A DNA stretch of 64,000 nt from an uncultured bacterium. Its GTDB lineage: Bacteria; Cyanobacteriota; Vampirovibrionia; Gastranaerophilales; Gastranaerophilaceae. Below are positions 17,412 through 25,839 of the stretch, piece after piece. A model generated the notes under the pieces. That model worked only from the letters and a program-made list of their open reading frames with translations, was not told where the DNA came from and ran no database searches. A program made the translations under genes and the position numbers. The stretch spans positions 124,001-188,000 of the forward strand of contig CASEYJ010000003.1 in the NCBI GenBank assembly GCA_949292175.1, read 5' to 3'. Every line of letters starts with the position of its first letter. Position 1 is the first letter of the stretch.

Positions 17412-18467
17412 TTATTCGTATGATTTTTTTATAATTTCTTCTAATTTATTTAAAAGTTGGTTTTCTGGAACCTTTGCTACAATCTCGCCTTTTTTAAAAA
17501 CGTAACCTTCTCCAATACCGCCTGCAATACCGAAATCAGCATGTCTTGCCTCTCCTGGACCGTTAACCGCACAGCCCATAGTTGCTATTGTTATAGGAAG
17601 ATCCAAATCTTTAAAACGTTCTTCAACCTTTTTAGCAAGTCCAATCAAGTCAATTTGAGTTCTACCGCAAGTAGGACAAGAAACGAAGTTTACACCTCTT
17701 TCTTTTAGTCCAAGACTCTTCAAAATATCTATTCCTGCACTTACTTCCTCAACAGGATTTTCTGTCAAAGAAACTCTTATCGTATCTCCAATACCTTCTG
17801 CCAACAACGTACCTAGACCAACTGAAGACTTAATCAATCCACCACGCATAGTACCTGCTTCCGTAACACCCAAATGCAAAGGGTATGGGATTTTTTGTGC
17901 AATTGCGCGATAAGCTTCAATCGTAGTAAGTACGTCAGAAGATTTCAAAGAAACTTTTATCAAATCAAAATTCAAATCCTCTAAAATCTGAATATGCTTC
18001 ATTGCGCTAATAACCATCTTTTCAGATAAAGGCATATCAGCTTCAATTAATTCCTTCTCAAGTGACCCTGCGTTTACACCAATTCTAATAGGAACACACT
18101 GTTGCTTAGCAAGCGTTACAACTTTTTCTACATTTTCACGCTTCCCTATATTACCAGGGTTTATTCTTAATGCGCTTACACCATTATTTATACACTGAAT
18201 CGCCAGCCTGTAATCAAAATGAATATCTGCAACCAAAGGTACTTTCGACTTCTTGACAATTTCGCCAATTGCATCCGCAGCATCTTTATTAAGCACCGCA
18301 AGACGAACAATATCGCACCCTCTCTCAGCCATTTCATCAATTTGATAGCAAGTTTTATTAATGTCACGTGTGTCAGTATTACACATTGACTGTACACTTA
18401 TAGGGGCATCTCCGCCAATTTTTACATTTCCAATGGAAATCTGTTTTGAAACTCTTCTTTTAATCAT
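17412..18467 (-). CDS. ispG: 4-hydroxy-3-methylbut-2-enyl diphosphate synthase (IspG/GcpE)
   Basis: A 351-residue protein of the non-plant IspG type. It carries out the reductive ring opening of MEcPP to HMBPP, the sixth step of the MEP isoprenoid pathway, using a [4Fe-4S] cluster. The TIM-barrel part begins with 'ISIGNVKIGGDAPISVQSMCNTDTRD' and the cluster-binding C-terminal part shows the cysteines of 'VSCPTCGRTQ' and 'TMGCAVNGPGEARHADFGIAGG'. Length is usual for the two-domain bacterial form. It is transcribed alone, divergent from the phosphoesterase gene. IspD of the same pathway is at 21266-21919. Confidence 0.96.
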   Translation of the reverse strand: MIKRRVSKQISIGNVKIGGDAPISVQSMCNTDTRDINKTCYQIDEMAERGCDIVRLAVLNKDAADAIGEIVKKSKVPLVADIHFDYRLAIQCINNGVSALRINPGNIGKRENVEKVVTLAKQQCVPIRIGVNAGSLEKELIEADMPLSEKMVISAMKHIQILEDLNFDLIKVSLKSSDVLTTIEAYRAIAQKIPYPLHLGVTEAGTMRGGLIKSSVGLGTLLAEGIGDTIRVSLTENPVEEVSAGIDILKSLGLKERGVNFVSCPTCGRTQIDLIGLAKKVEERFKDLDLPITIATMGCAVNGPGEARHADFGIAGGIGEGYVFKKGEIVAKVPENQLLNKLEEIIKKSYE

Positions 18468-18508
18468 AATTTTATGTTATCATAAACATAAAAAAGGAGA
18501 GAACATTA

Positions 18509-19246
18509 ATGAAAGTTGCTGTAATATCAGATATACACGGGAATGCCCAAGCATTAGAAAGCGTACTCGCAGACTCGCAATTGAACAATTGTAAGCAAGT
18601 TTGGTGTTTGGGGGATCTTGCAATGGCAGGGCCTCAACCTCGCAGCGTGCTTGATTATTTTATGAACAATGCTCAAGACTGGGTTGTCATTCAAGGTAAT
18701 ACCGACAAAATGATTACTGAATTTACTCTAAAAATGTATGAAGAAGTTCAAGAGAAATTTCCTGTAATGGCAAACGCATTACTTGACGACGTTGATATCA
18801 TTGAACAAGACAAGAAAGATTATCTTAAGGAGCTACCAACTAAAAAATCTTTATTTATAGAAGGAGTTTCTGTCTTATTAGTACACGGTTCCCCAAGAAG
18901 AAATAATGAAGACATTTTACCTGATATGAAACTTTCTGAGATACAAGAAATTATTGAAGGTGAAACTGCAGATTTAATTTTATGCGGGCATACTCACGTA
19001 CCTTGCGGATACCAAACATTAACGAAACAAACAATAGTTAACGTTGGAAGTGTCGGCAGACCAATGACAGGAATACCAAAAGCAAACTATGCAATCCTAG
19101 ACTTCAACAACGGCACATTTACTGTTGAACACAGAGAAGTGGAATACGACTATGAACTTGCAGCAAGTTTAATTAGAGCAAGGCAATTTGAGGGAGCCTC
19201 TGAACTTGCAGACCAATTGATTATGCCAATTCTAAGACACTTGTAA
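18509..19246 (+). CDS. Metallophosphoesterase (YfcE/PP2A-like calcineurin superfamily)
   Basis: A 245-residue protein with the complete two-metal site of the calcineurin-like phosphoesterases: SDIHGN near residues 7-12, CLGDLAMAGP (GD), QGNTDK (GNxD), 'LLVHGSPR' and CGHTHVP (GHTH). Related bacterial proteins hydrolyse phosphodiesters or phosphomonoesters in the cytosol; the substrate is not apparent. The ATG is preceded by AAAAAGGAGAG. It is flanked by ispG (divergent) and a strong terminator, so it is transcribed alone. Confidence 0.87.
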   Translation: MKVAVISDIHGNAQALESVLADSQLNNCKQVWCLGDLAMAGPQPRSVLDYFMNNAQDWVVIQGNTDKMITEFTLKMYEEVQEKFPVMANALLDDVDIIEQDKKDYLKELPTKKSLFIEGVSVLLVHGSPRRNNEDILPDMKLSEIQEIIEGETADLILCGHTHVPCGYQTLTKQTIVNVGSVGRPMTGIPKANYAILDFNNGTFTVEHREVEYDYELAASLIRARQFEGASELADQLIMPILRHL

Positions 19247-19270
19247 AACTAAACTTTCAAAATATACAAA

Positions 19271-19308
19271 AAAGAGTACCTATTTTCGCAAAATAGATAC
19301 TCTTTTTT
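19271..19308 (+). terminator. Intrinsic terminator after the phosphoesterase
   Basis: An interrupted inverted repeat (AAAGAGTA-CC-TATTTT pairing with AAATAG-ATACTC) with a CGCA loop, followed by seven T residues. Confidence 0.8.
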
Positions 19309-19483
19309 TATCCAAAACTTAATCTAAAAAGAAATCTTATACTACTTATTTTTTTACACCAAATTATACTTAAAAATCTCACCTGCAAAATATAGTCTAA
19401 CAAAAAATTTCGAGGGACGATTAAATTCCAATAATTGTATCTTATAACTAAAGCACAATAAGAACAAATCATCAGGAGGAGAT

Positions 19484-20152
19484 ATGGAGATATCACCGGT
19501 TAGAATATTACTAGTTGAAGACCACAAACTAATGCGAGTCGGACTAAAGTCTTTATTTGAAGAACACAAAGAACTCGATGTTATATCAGAGGCTCAATCC
19601 GGAAAAGAAGCCATCGAAAACTATAAAATCTCGCATCCTGATGTAATCTTGATGGACATAGGCTTACCTGACATTACCGGAATAGAAGCAACAAAAAAAA
19701 TTATCGAATTAAATTCTCAAGCAAGAATAATTATCTTAACATCGCACCTGTCAGAACAAGAGGTCATCGATTCTTTACACGCAGGCGCAAGAGCTTACGT
19801 AATGAAGGATATAAATATCGAAATTTTAAAAATGATTATCAAAACAGTAAAAGACGGTGCTATGTGGCTTGACCCGCAAGTTGTACCAATTTTAAGAGAA
19901 AAAAACTGCGGCATAATTCCACCAAGACAAATGTCCAGAGCGATGTTCAAAGAGCAACACGCAAACCTGACACAAAGAGAATACGAAGTTCTCAAACTTG
20001 TTGTTGACGGGAAGTCAAATAACGAAATTGCACAAGAACTAACGATTTCAGAACACACAGCAAAAGCTCATGTTTGTAACATTATACAGAAATTAGTTGT
20101 AGATGATAGAACTCAAGCCGCAGTGAAAGCACTTAAAGAAGGCCTTGTTTAA
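19484..20152 (+). CDS. NarL/LuxR-type response regulator, orphan
   Basis: A 222-residue two-domain regulator. The receiver domain starts 'RILLVEDHKLMRVGLKSLF', has the phosphoacceptor Asp in 'VILMDIGLPD' and the conserved Lys in 'YVMKD'. A helix-turn-helix of the LuxR type is at the C-terminus ('LTQREYEVLKLVVDGKSNNEIAQELTISEHTAKAHVCNIIQKL'). It is expected to bind DNA as a phosphorylated dimer. No histidine kinase is adjacent, so its partner and targets are unknown. AGGAGGAG directly precedes the ATG. The next gene downstream is a small protein with its own sigma-28-like promoter. Confidence 0.92.
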   Translation: MEISPVRILLVEDHKLMRVGLKSLFEEHKELDVISEAQSGKEAIENYKISHPDVILMDIGLPDITGIEATKKIIELNSQARIIILTSHLSEQEVIDSLHAGARAYVMKDINIEILKMIIKTVKDGAMWLDPQVVPILREKNCGIIPPRQMSRAMFKEQHANLTQREYEVLKLVVDGKSNNEIAQELTISEHTAKAHVCNIIQKLVVDDRTQAAVKALKEGLV

Positions 20153-20179
20153 GTTTTGTAAACTTACATAATAAAACAC

Positions 20180-20207
20180 TAAAGATTTTACACTAACCTG
20201 ACGACAT
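20180..20207 (+). promoter_or_regulatory. Weak sigma-28-like (FliA/SigD) promoter before small gene 20232
   Basis: TAAAGATT (20180-20187), 12 bases, then GACGACAT (20200-20207). This matches the sigma-28 consensus TAAAGTTT/GCCGATAA at 7 of 8 and 5 of 8 positions, with exactly the geometry of the better site at 54929-54956. It lies 24 nt upstream of the ATG. Confidence 0.4.
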
Positions 20208-20231
20208 GTTCCTTGTAATAAGGATAATTGT

Positions 20232-20426
20232 ATGGGAAATTTCAATGAATACCAACAAGGAATGCCGGATCTAGGCAAAACTTACTGGCAAGACCTTAAA
20301 TCAAAAGAGAATAAAGATAACAGTTCTGTCAACAAGATTGTTGAAATGAACTGTAAAACAATTTTCTCGCCGGAAGATTTCAAGAACATTTCGACATTCA
20401 ATCCTTCAATCTTTAACGAAGACTAA
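20232..20426 (+). CDS. Small hypothetical protein (64 aa)
   Basis: A 64-residue acidic, polar protein with no signal peptide or membrane segment. No family is recognised. It is judged real because TAAGGA lies 7 nt before the ATG, a sigma-28-like promoter lies upstream, and a strong terminator follows the stop. The sequence has a proline/glycine-poor helix-like middle and ends 'FNPSIFNED'. It is separate from the regulator gene upstream (79-nt gap). If the promoter is used, the protein would belong to a motility- or late-gene-type regulon. Confidence 0.55.
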   Translation: MGNFNEYQQGMPDLGKTYWQDLKSKENKDNSSVNKIVEMNCKTIFSPEDFKNISTFNPSIFNED

Positions 20427-20451
20427 TTTTTCTCCTTTTACTTTGTATAAA

Positions 20452-20487
20452 AAATAAGCTCCGTAAGTTACGGAGCTTATCTTTTTA
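20452..20487. terminator. Bidirectional intrinsic terminator
   Basis: A 13-bp perfect stem (20454-20466/20468-20480, core AAGCTCCGTAA/TTACGGAGCTT) with a one-base centre, A-rich on the left and CTTTTTAT on the right. It serves gene 20232 on the plus strand and gene 20503 on the minus strand. Confidence 0.85.
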
Positions 20488-20502
20488 TATATAAAATTTC
20501 AA

Positions 20503-21174
20503 TTACTTACTTGCAATTTTGGAAGCAATAGCGCTACTTATAAGAGCTATACCAGAAGCAACACCTGCAAAGATACCGGCTTGTTTCAACTTCATATTCA
20601 TAGCAGCTTTCTTAAAGAATTTTGCACTTTCGTCAAATGCTTCACCTTTTTTGAATTGTTTTTTCGCAGAATCAAAAACCTCAGCAAATTCTTCTCTTAC
20701 AGCACCCTTGTAATCAGAATTTTCAATAGCATATCTCATAGATTCAGGAAGAAAAGCTTCCTTAACTGCTGCGGCATCTTTATCTTTCAAGAAAGCTTTT
20801 ACAGCATCTTGCAAAGTTTGACCTTCTTCAGGTACGATACCAAGAGCCTTTGCGTGTTTTGTTGCAAACTTGTTAAGAGCAGCTTCGGCATTTTTCATTT
20901 TCTTCTCAGCAAATGCCAAAACCTTTTTACGATCACCCTTCAACTTGATAACATCTTCATCTGTCAAGAAAGGATTAATTTTATCAAGTTTATCAGCCTC
21001 TTTCATCAACTTCTTATCGCTTTTTTCAAAACTATCAGCAACATAGTTAACGAATTTGTCTGTAATTTGACCATCTTTATTAACAGCCTTTGCTGTTACA
21101 AAACCGGTCGCACCGGCAACCGCGCCAGCTAATGCAGTAGGAACCGCAACACTACTTATTCTATCTACTTCCAT
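20503..21174 (-). CDS. Hypothetical protein with hydrophobic ends
   Basis: A 223-residue lysine- and alanine-rich protein. A small-residue hydrophobic segment is at residues ~8-28 (AVPTALAGAVAGATGFVTA) and another at the C-terminus ([20 protein letters not shown]); between them is a highly charged helical region. This is the look of a two-anchor membrane protein with a large helical loop, or of a lineage-specific surface protein. No known domain is seen. AAAGGAG precedes the ATG. It stands alone between ispD (same strand, upstream is 21266) and a bidirectional terminator. Confidence 0.62.
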   Translation of the reverse strand: MEVDRISSVAVPTALAGAVAGATGFVTAKAVNKDGQITDKFVNYVADSFEKSDKKLMKEADKLDKINPFLTDEDVIKLKGDRKKVLAFAEKKMKNAEAALNKFATKHAKALGIVPEEGQTLQDAVKAFLKDKDAAAVKEAFLPESMRYAIENSDYKGAVREEFAEVFDSAKKQFKKGEAFDESAKFFKKAAMNMKLKQAGIFAGVASGIALISSAIASKIASK

Positions 21175-21265
21175 GATTTCTCCTTTGAGGTTATTTTCTA
21201 GTATTTTAAAGCGCTAAAACAAAATTTTTGCTACTTTTCCTCAAATATATTTACATAATTTAATA

Positions 21266-21919
21266 TTAAATGTGCATTAAATAAACTTTTGCAAGTTCAA
21301 TATCACTTTGGGTTGTAATTTTTATATTACGATAACTTCCGTCAATTACATAAACTTCCTCACCCATTTCTTCTAACATGCCAGCATCATCAGTAAAGTT
21401 TTTACCTTCAAAATGCTTGTGAGCTTTCAAAATTTTCTCATACTCAAAAGCTTGAGGGGTCTGGGTATTATATAATTTTGAGCGATCTATCGTACGAATT
21501 ATTTTTCCGTGTTCAACTTCTTTTATTGTATCGATAGTCTTAGTCATAACAGAAAGCGCCTTTACCTCTTTAACCATTTCTTCGCAAATATTTATCATTT
21601 CAGTAGAAATTATCGGCCTTGCTCCATCATGAATCAGCACATAATCACATTTTTCATACTTTAATCCGTTATAAACAGATTGCTGTCTTGTATTTCCACC
21701 TTCAATAATTACAACATTCTGGTAATCAGCAAACAAGTTCTTAAGCTGATCAATAATAGAAACATTCGCACAGATAATAATCTTATCTACCTTCGAATAT
21801 CTAAACGCATCAACGGTATATTTTATAACTTCTATCCCATTTATTTTTTCCAGCAATTTGTTTGAATTTCCAAACCTTGAAGAGTTTCCTCCTGCTGTTA
21901 TAATCGCATTAGTTGTCAT
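21266..21919 (-). CDS. ispD: 2-C-methyl-D-erythritol 4-phosphate cytidylyltransferase (IspD)
   Basis: A 217-residue cytidylyltransferase, third step of the MEP pathway (MEP + CTP to CDP-ME). Visible family blocks are the nucleotide-binding start 'AIITAGGNSSRFGNSNKLL' (a variant of GxGxRxG...K), 'YVLIHDGARPIIS', 'LYNTQTPQAFEYEKI' and 'FTDDAGMLEEMG'. The first glycine loop deviates from the usual AAGxGxRMG, but the HDGARP and TPQ motifs leave little doubt. It lies 2 nt after thiL and is the last gene of the GGDEF-thiL-ispD unit. Confidence 0.9.
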   Translation of the reverse strand: MTTNAIITAGGNSSRFGNSNKLLEKINGIEVIKYTVDAFRYSKVDKIIICANVSIIDQLKNLFADYQNVVIIEGGNTRQQSVYNGLKYEKCDYVLIHDGARPIISTEMINICEEMVKEVKALSVMTKTIDTIKEVEHGKIIRTIDRSKLYNTQTPQAFEYEKILKAHKHFEGKNFTDDAGMLEEMGEEVYVIDGSYRNIKITTQSDIELAKVYLMHI

Positions 21920-21921
21920 TT

Positions 21922-22824
21922 TTACTCCTTAAAATGCTTAAATAGTTTTTTTTCAACATCGTCCTTTGTATAAATTTTTACACAATCTCTATACCTTACT
22001 TTCACACCGGAACCTTCCCTAACCTCTCCGATTATAGCTCCGCCATAATCCTTGTCACCCGTAGCAACAAGCCCATAATCTTCGCCGCCGAAAAAGATTA
22101 AATCCTGCCAATTGTCAAACTTTTCAAGTTCCTTGCTGTGAGGAATTTTATCAAAATCCACATCCAACATTACTCCACTTGATAAAGCGATAGCTGATAA
22201 TGCATCCATTAATCCATCCGATGTATCCATCATAGCATAATCCTCTTGAATATTTAAAGAAATATTTTTTGAGAATTCAATCTGTGCTTTCGGAAGCAAA
22301 TGTGCATTAACAAATTCACTTTCCGCCTCAGGATTTTTCATCAACTCAGCAAGACCGGCTCCTGAAGACCCGTGAACTCCTGCTACAATAATCTTTTGCC
22401 TAATTTTAGCAGAACTTCTGGAAGATATCTTGCGACCGCTCACAGAGCCTATTGCGGATACAGACACGTATATTTTGTCAGCACTTGTAATATCGCCGCC
22501 TACAATTTGTGCATCACCGGAAGCATCCTTTGCCCCACGATAAAACTCTTCTACAAACCGTTCATCAACATCATCCGGAAGAGATAATGCTATTGTTAAA
22601 TATTTAGGTTCCGCACCACTTGCACAAACATCAGAAATATTTACCATAACAGACTTATATCCGAGCTTGTAAGGTATTGAAATTGATCGCAGGAAATGAA
22701 CTCCTTCAACAAGGCTATCCTGAGTAACTACAATCCCTAAATCCTTTAAATAAGCACAATCATCTCCCAAATATTCCGACTGTAAGATATTATTTATTAT
22801 ATTTATAAAATCTCTTTCCTTCAT
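21922..22824 (-). CDS. thiL: Thiamine-monophosphate kinase (ThiL)
   Basis: A 300-residue kinase of the AIR-synthase/PurM-like superfamily, which phosphorylates thiamine monophosphate to the active cofactor thiamine diphosphate. Family blocks seen: 'YLGDDCAYL', 'TQDSLVEGVHFLR', 'VMVNISDVCASGAEPKYLTIALSLP', 'GGDITSAD' and the C-terminal 'GGEDYGLVAT'. Length is normal. It starts 2 nt after the stop of the GGDEF protein gene and ends 2 nt before ispD, a very tight three-gene unit. Confidence 0.92.
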   Translation of the reverse strand: MKERDFINIINNILQSEYLGDDCAYLKDLGIVVTQDSLVEGVHFLRSISIPYKLGYKSVMVNISDVCASGAEPKYLTIALSLPDDVDERFVEEFYRGAKDASGDAQIVGGDITSADKIYVSVSAIGSVSGRKISSRSSAKIRQKIIVAGVHGSSGAGLAELMKNPEAESEFVNAHLLPKAQIEFSKNISLNIQEDYAMMDTSDGLMDALSAIALSSGVMLDVDFDKIPHSKELEKFDNWQDLIFFGGEDYGLVATGDKDYGGAIIGEVREGSGVKVRYRDCVKIYTKDDVEKKLFKHFKE

Positions 22825-22826
22825 TG

Positions 22827-24719
22827 TTATTCTAAATCATTTTCTATAAGTGCCATAAATTCATTAACTAATGCGGCATTCCACTTTTTACCGGAATCCT
22901 TTTTAATAACTTCCAAAGCATCTTGCCAAGACAACTTATCCCTGTAAGGGCGAGGTTCGGTAAGAGCATAGTAAGCATCTACAATCAAAATTATCTGAGA
23001 AGTTATAGGAATTTCATTCTTAGAAAGCTTTGCCGGATAACCGCTGCCGTCCCAATTTTCATGGTGTGCTTCAACAATCGGAATTACATCCTGAATGTAA
23101 GAAATCGGGGTTAAAATCTTTTTAGCCGCAATAACAGGGTGCTCCATGATTATTCCACGTTCATCATCAGTTAAAGGTGCAGCTTTCTTGAAAATTTCTT
23201 GAGGGACAAGAAGATTACCAATATCATACAAAAGCATTGCAATCTTCAAATTATCAACATCTTCTTTAGAAAGGTCAAATCTTTTTGCCAAACTTACAGC
23301 CGTCAAAACCTTAGACTTGACAATCCCTTGCCTGTGAAGCGGGTTATAAGTCTGAGTGAGCAAATCCGCAACCGAATACAAAACCTCTATCTGAGAACTT
23401 CCGCTTATCAATCGATTAGATAAATCGTTTTTAAAATCTTCTGCCAAAGGAATTCTTCTCTTATTCAAAATATCGAGGAATGCACTAACAGCAAGTTCCT
23501 GCCAAGAAGTTTCATCTATTGGTTTTGCTAATGTTACCTGATTTCGACCATTTCGTTTTGACAAGTACATTGCCTGATCTGTAAGCTCAAGTATGTCCTC
23601 TATGTTATCAGAGTGTTCCAAAAATGTTGCAACACCAATACTTGCTGTAATATGCCCGATAGTATCAAGCTCAGTATTCTCAATGGCCTTACGAATTCTC
23701 TCCGCAGCAATCATTGCACCGTCTGATGTAACACCCGGCAAAATAATATTAAACTCTTCTCCACCCATTCGGGCAGCAGTATCAATAGATCTCGCATTAG
23801 ACATCAAAACCTGTGCAATTGATTTTATGGCTAAGTCGCCATATGCGTGGCCATACTTATCATTAATACGTTTTAGAAAGTCTAAATCAATCCCTATAAT
23901 ACTAAATGGCTGGTTGATACGTTTTGCTCTTACAACTTCCTTTTTAAGATACTCTTCAAAATATCTCCTGTTATAAAGTCCGGTCAACCCATCCGTAACA
24001 GCCTGTTCTTTAACCTTTTCAAACAGATCTGCAATTGTAATTGCAAGCTCTATTTGTTGAGCAAACATCGAAAGGAAATCCGTTTCAGATTCCGCAAGCT
24101 CCTCTCTTGAAGAGAATACGCAAAAAACTCCAAAAGGATTTTGCCTTGAATAAAGCGGAATAACTATAATAGAACGAATTGACTTATCAGTCAGAACCTC
24201 ATCAATTACTGAAGAATCTTCATTAGGCATAATTGCATTTAGTGAAGCTGCAATATCCTTTGACTGAATAATTTTTCTATTTTCCAACGCTTGAGCAAAC
24301 ATTCCGTCTTGCATATAAGCAAGTCTTCTTGCTTGAATTGGAGTCTTCAATATATCATCCGCACGTTTTATGGTATTGTTTTCTGCTTCAGCTACAACTG
24401 ATAAATAATACCCGTCATCATCCTTTTCCTTGCGCATAATTGAACTATGCACATACCCAAGCTCACCTTGAATACTATTAACAATAGTTTGCAGAACATT
24501 ATTTAGAGGCTTAGATGAGTTCATCATATCCCAGATGTGCTGCAAAGTGAGCATTCTTTTATTTGCAACATTTAGTTCGTGAGTTCGCTCTTCAATTTCT
24601 TTTTCAAGTTGAAGATTTCTCTCATAAATTTCCAAAAAATCCTGTTTACCGTGGTAGATATTACTTTCCACCTCGGAAACTTTTCTTCTGATTTCATTAA
24701 ATTTATCGAAAAATCCCAT
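22827..24719 (-). CDS. GAF-GGDEF protein with degenerate HD-GYP domain
   Basis: A 630-residue cytosolic signalling protein. A coiled coil is at residues ~30-60, a GAF sensor domain at ~60-232, a GGDEF diguanylate cyclase domain at ~240-400, and an HD-GYP-like domain at ~440-610. The cyclase site is intact (GGEEF, 319-323), with the inhibitory I-site RSID at 310-313 five residues before it, so c-di-GMP synthesis with product inhibition is likely. In the HD-GYP part the metal-binding His-Asp pair reads Tyr-Asp (498-499) and the earlier conserved His is also missing, while His527, His552-His553 and GSGYP (558-562) remain; hydrolysis of c-di-GMP is therefore doubtful. No membrane segment is present. 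It heads the unit with thiL and ispD. Confidence 0.88.
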   Translation of the reverse strand: MGFFDKFNEIRRKVSEVESNIYHGKQDFLEIYERNLQLEKEIEERTHELNVANKRMLTLQHIWDMMNSSKPLNNVLQTIVNSIQGELGYVHSSIMRKEKDDDGYYLSVVAEAENNTIKRADDILKTPIQARRLAYMQDGMFAQALENRKIIQSKDIAASLNAIMPNEDSSVIDEVLTDKSIRSIIVIPLYSRQNPFGVFCVFSSREELAESETDFLSMFAQQIELAITIADLFEKVKEQAVTDGLTGLYNRRYFEEYLKKEVVRAKRINQPFSIIGIDLDFLKRINDKYGHAYGDLAIKSIAQVLMSNARSIDTAARMGGEEFNIILPGVTSDGAMIAAERIRKAIENTELDTIGHITASIGVATFLEHSDNIEDILELTDQAMYLSKRNGRNQVTLAKPIDETSWQELAVSAFLDILNKRRIPLAEDFKNDLSNRLISGSSQIEVLYSVADLLTQTYNPLHRQGIVKSKVLTAVSLAKRFDLSKEDVDNLKIAMLLYDIGNLLVPQEIFKKAAPLTDDERGIIMEHPVIAAKKILTPISYIQDVIPIVEAHHENWDGSGYPAKLSKNEIPITSQIILIVDAYYALTEPRPYRDKLSWQDALEVIKKDSGKKWNAALVNEFMALIENDLE

Positions 24720-24795
24720 TCTTGACCTATCACATTGTATGTAGACTTATATATTATACACTATTTTTTAAAATTTCGATAGTGGGTAAAAAAAC

Positions 24796-25743
24796 TTAAG
24801 CGAGATACGCTGCACCGATAACCCCAGAAAAATCTCCCAAAGCAGTCTTTCTAAACTCAATTTTAGTTGCAGGTACAGGAAGACACTTCAACTTTGCTTC
24901 TTTGATAGTTTTTTTGTAAAAGTAATCAACAGCTTCAATCAATCCCCCGCCCAAAATTATTAGCTTAGGATTTATGAGATTAATTACACTTGCAAGCCCG
25001 CCGGAAAGATATTCTGCAGCCTCATCCACATAATGAGTAACCAACTCATCCTCACGTTCAATAGATTTTCTAATCATACTTGAAGTGATAGATTTTCCTT
25101 CTTCAAGATACTCAGAGATAACTGAAAATCGACCCTTTTTGAGCGCCCCCTCAATTCTCTTTTCGATAGCTGATCGAGATGCATAAGCTTCCAAACAGCC
25201 GTGAGCTCCACAAGCACAAGGACGACCATTCAAATCTACGATTATGTGACCAATCTCGCCAGCAGTTCCGGTTGCCCCACGAAGGATTTTTCCATCCTTA
25301 ACAATACAAGAGCCGACACCTGTACCAACGAAAACGCAAACCAAATCGTCAACGCCTTTCCCTGCGCCAAATTTCATCTCACCTAAAGTTGCAGCCTCAA
25401 CATCATTTGCAAGATGAACAGGAATTTCAAACTCACTTTCTAAAATTTCTCTAATATGCAAATCAAAACAGTCTAAATTTGGAGCACTTAAAATTATTCC
25501 GTTCTCTCTATCAATTTGCCCTGCCGCAGCTATACCTATTGAGCCAATTTCATCTCGCTCAACTTTAGTTTCTTCAAAAAGCTCCTGGATACTTGAAAGC
25601 ATTTTTCTAACTATATTTTCAGCACCCTTTTCTTTCTTAGTCTTCTTCTTAATATGGTAAACGACTTTTCCACAAGTTATATCAACCAAACCTGTTAAAA
25701 TCTTTGTTCCACCTAAATCAATTCCAATTGAATATTTTTTCAT
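24796..25743 (-). CDS. ROK-family sugar kinase (glucokinase-like)
   Basis: A 315-residue ROK protein. The N-terminal phosphate-binding motif is IGIDLGGTK, followed by 'GIAAAGQID', 'HLANDVEAATLGEMKFGAG', 'VCVFVGTGVGSCIV' and the ROK zinc motif CACGAHGCLEAYAS. These fit a glucokinase/N-acyl-sugar kinase; glucokinase is the most common activity but substrate is not provable here. The start at 25743 is preferred because a minus-strand TATAAT at 25756-25751 overlaps the alternative ATG at 25752, which would leave a leaderless or near-leaderless mRNA. Divergent from ftsH. Confidence 0.86.
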   Translation of the reverse strand: MKKYSIGIDLGGTKILTGLVDITCGKVVYHIKKKTKKEKGAENIVRKMLSSIQELFEETKVERDEIGSIGIAAAGQIDRENGIILSAPNLDCFDLHIREILESEFEIPVHLANDVEAATLGEMKFGAGKGVDDLVCVFVGTGVGSCIVKDGKILRGATGTAGEIGHIIVDLNGRPCACGAHGCLEAYASRSAIEKRIEGALKKGRFSVISEYLEEGKSITSSMIRKSIEREDELVTHYVDEAAEYLSGGLASVINLINPKLIILGGGLIEAVDYFYKKTIKEAKLKCLPVPATKIEFRKTALGDFSGVIGAAYLA

Positions 25744-25839
25744 ACTGCCCATTATAACATAAAAGTCTGTTAAGAAAAAGCAATAAACGTATTTTTATGT
25801 TATAATAAATGCACTACAGAATAATAAGAGAGGGAAAAT

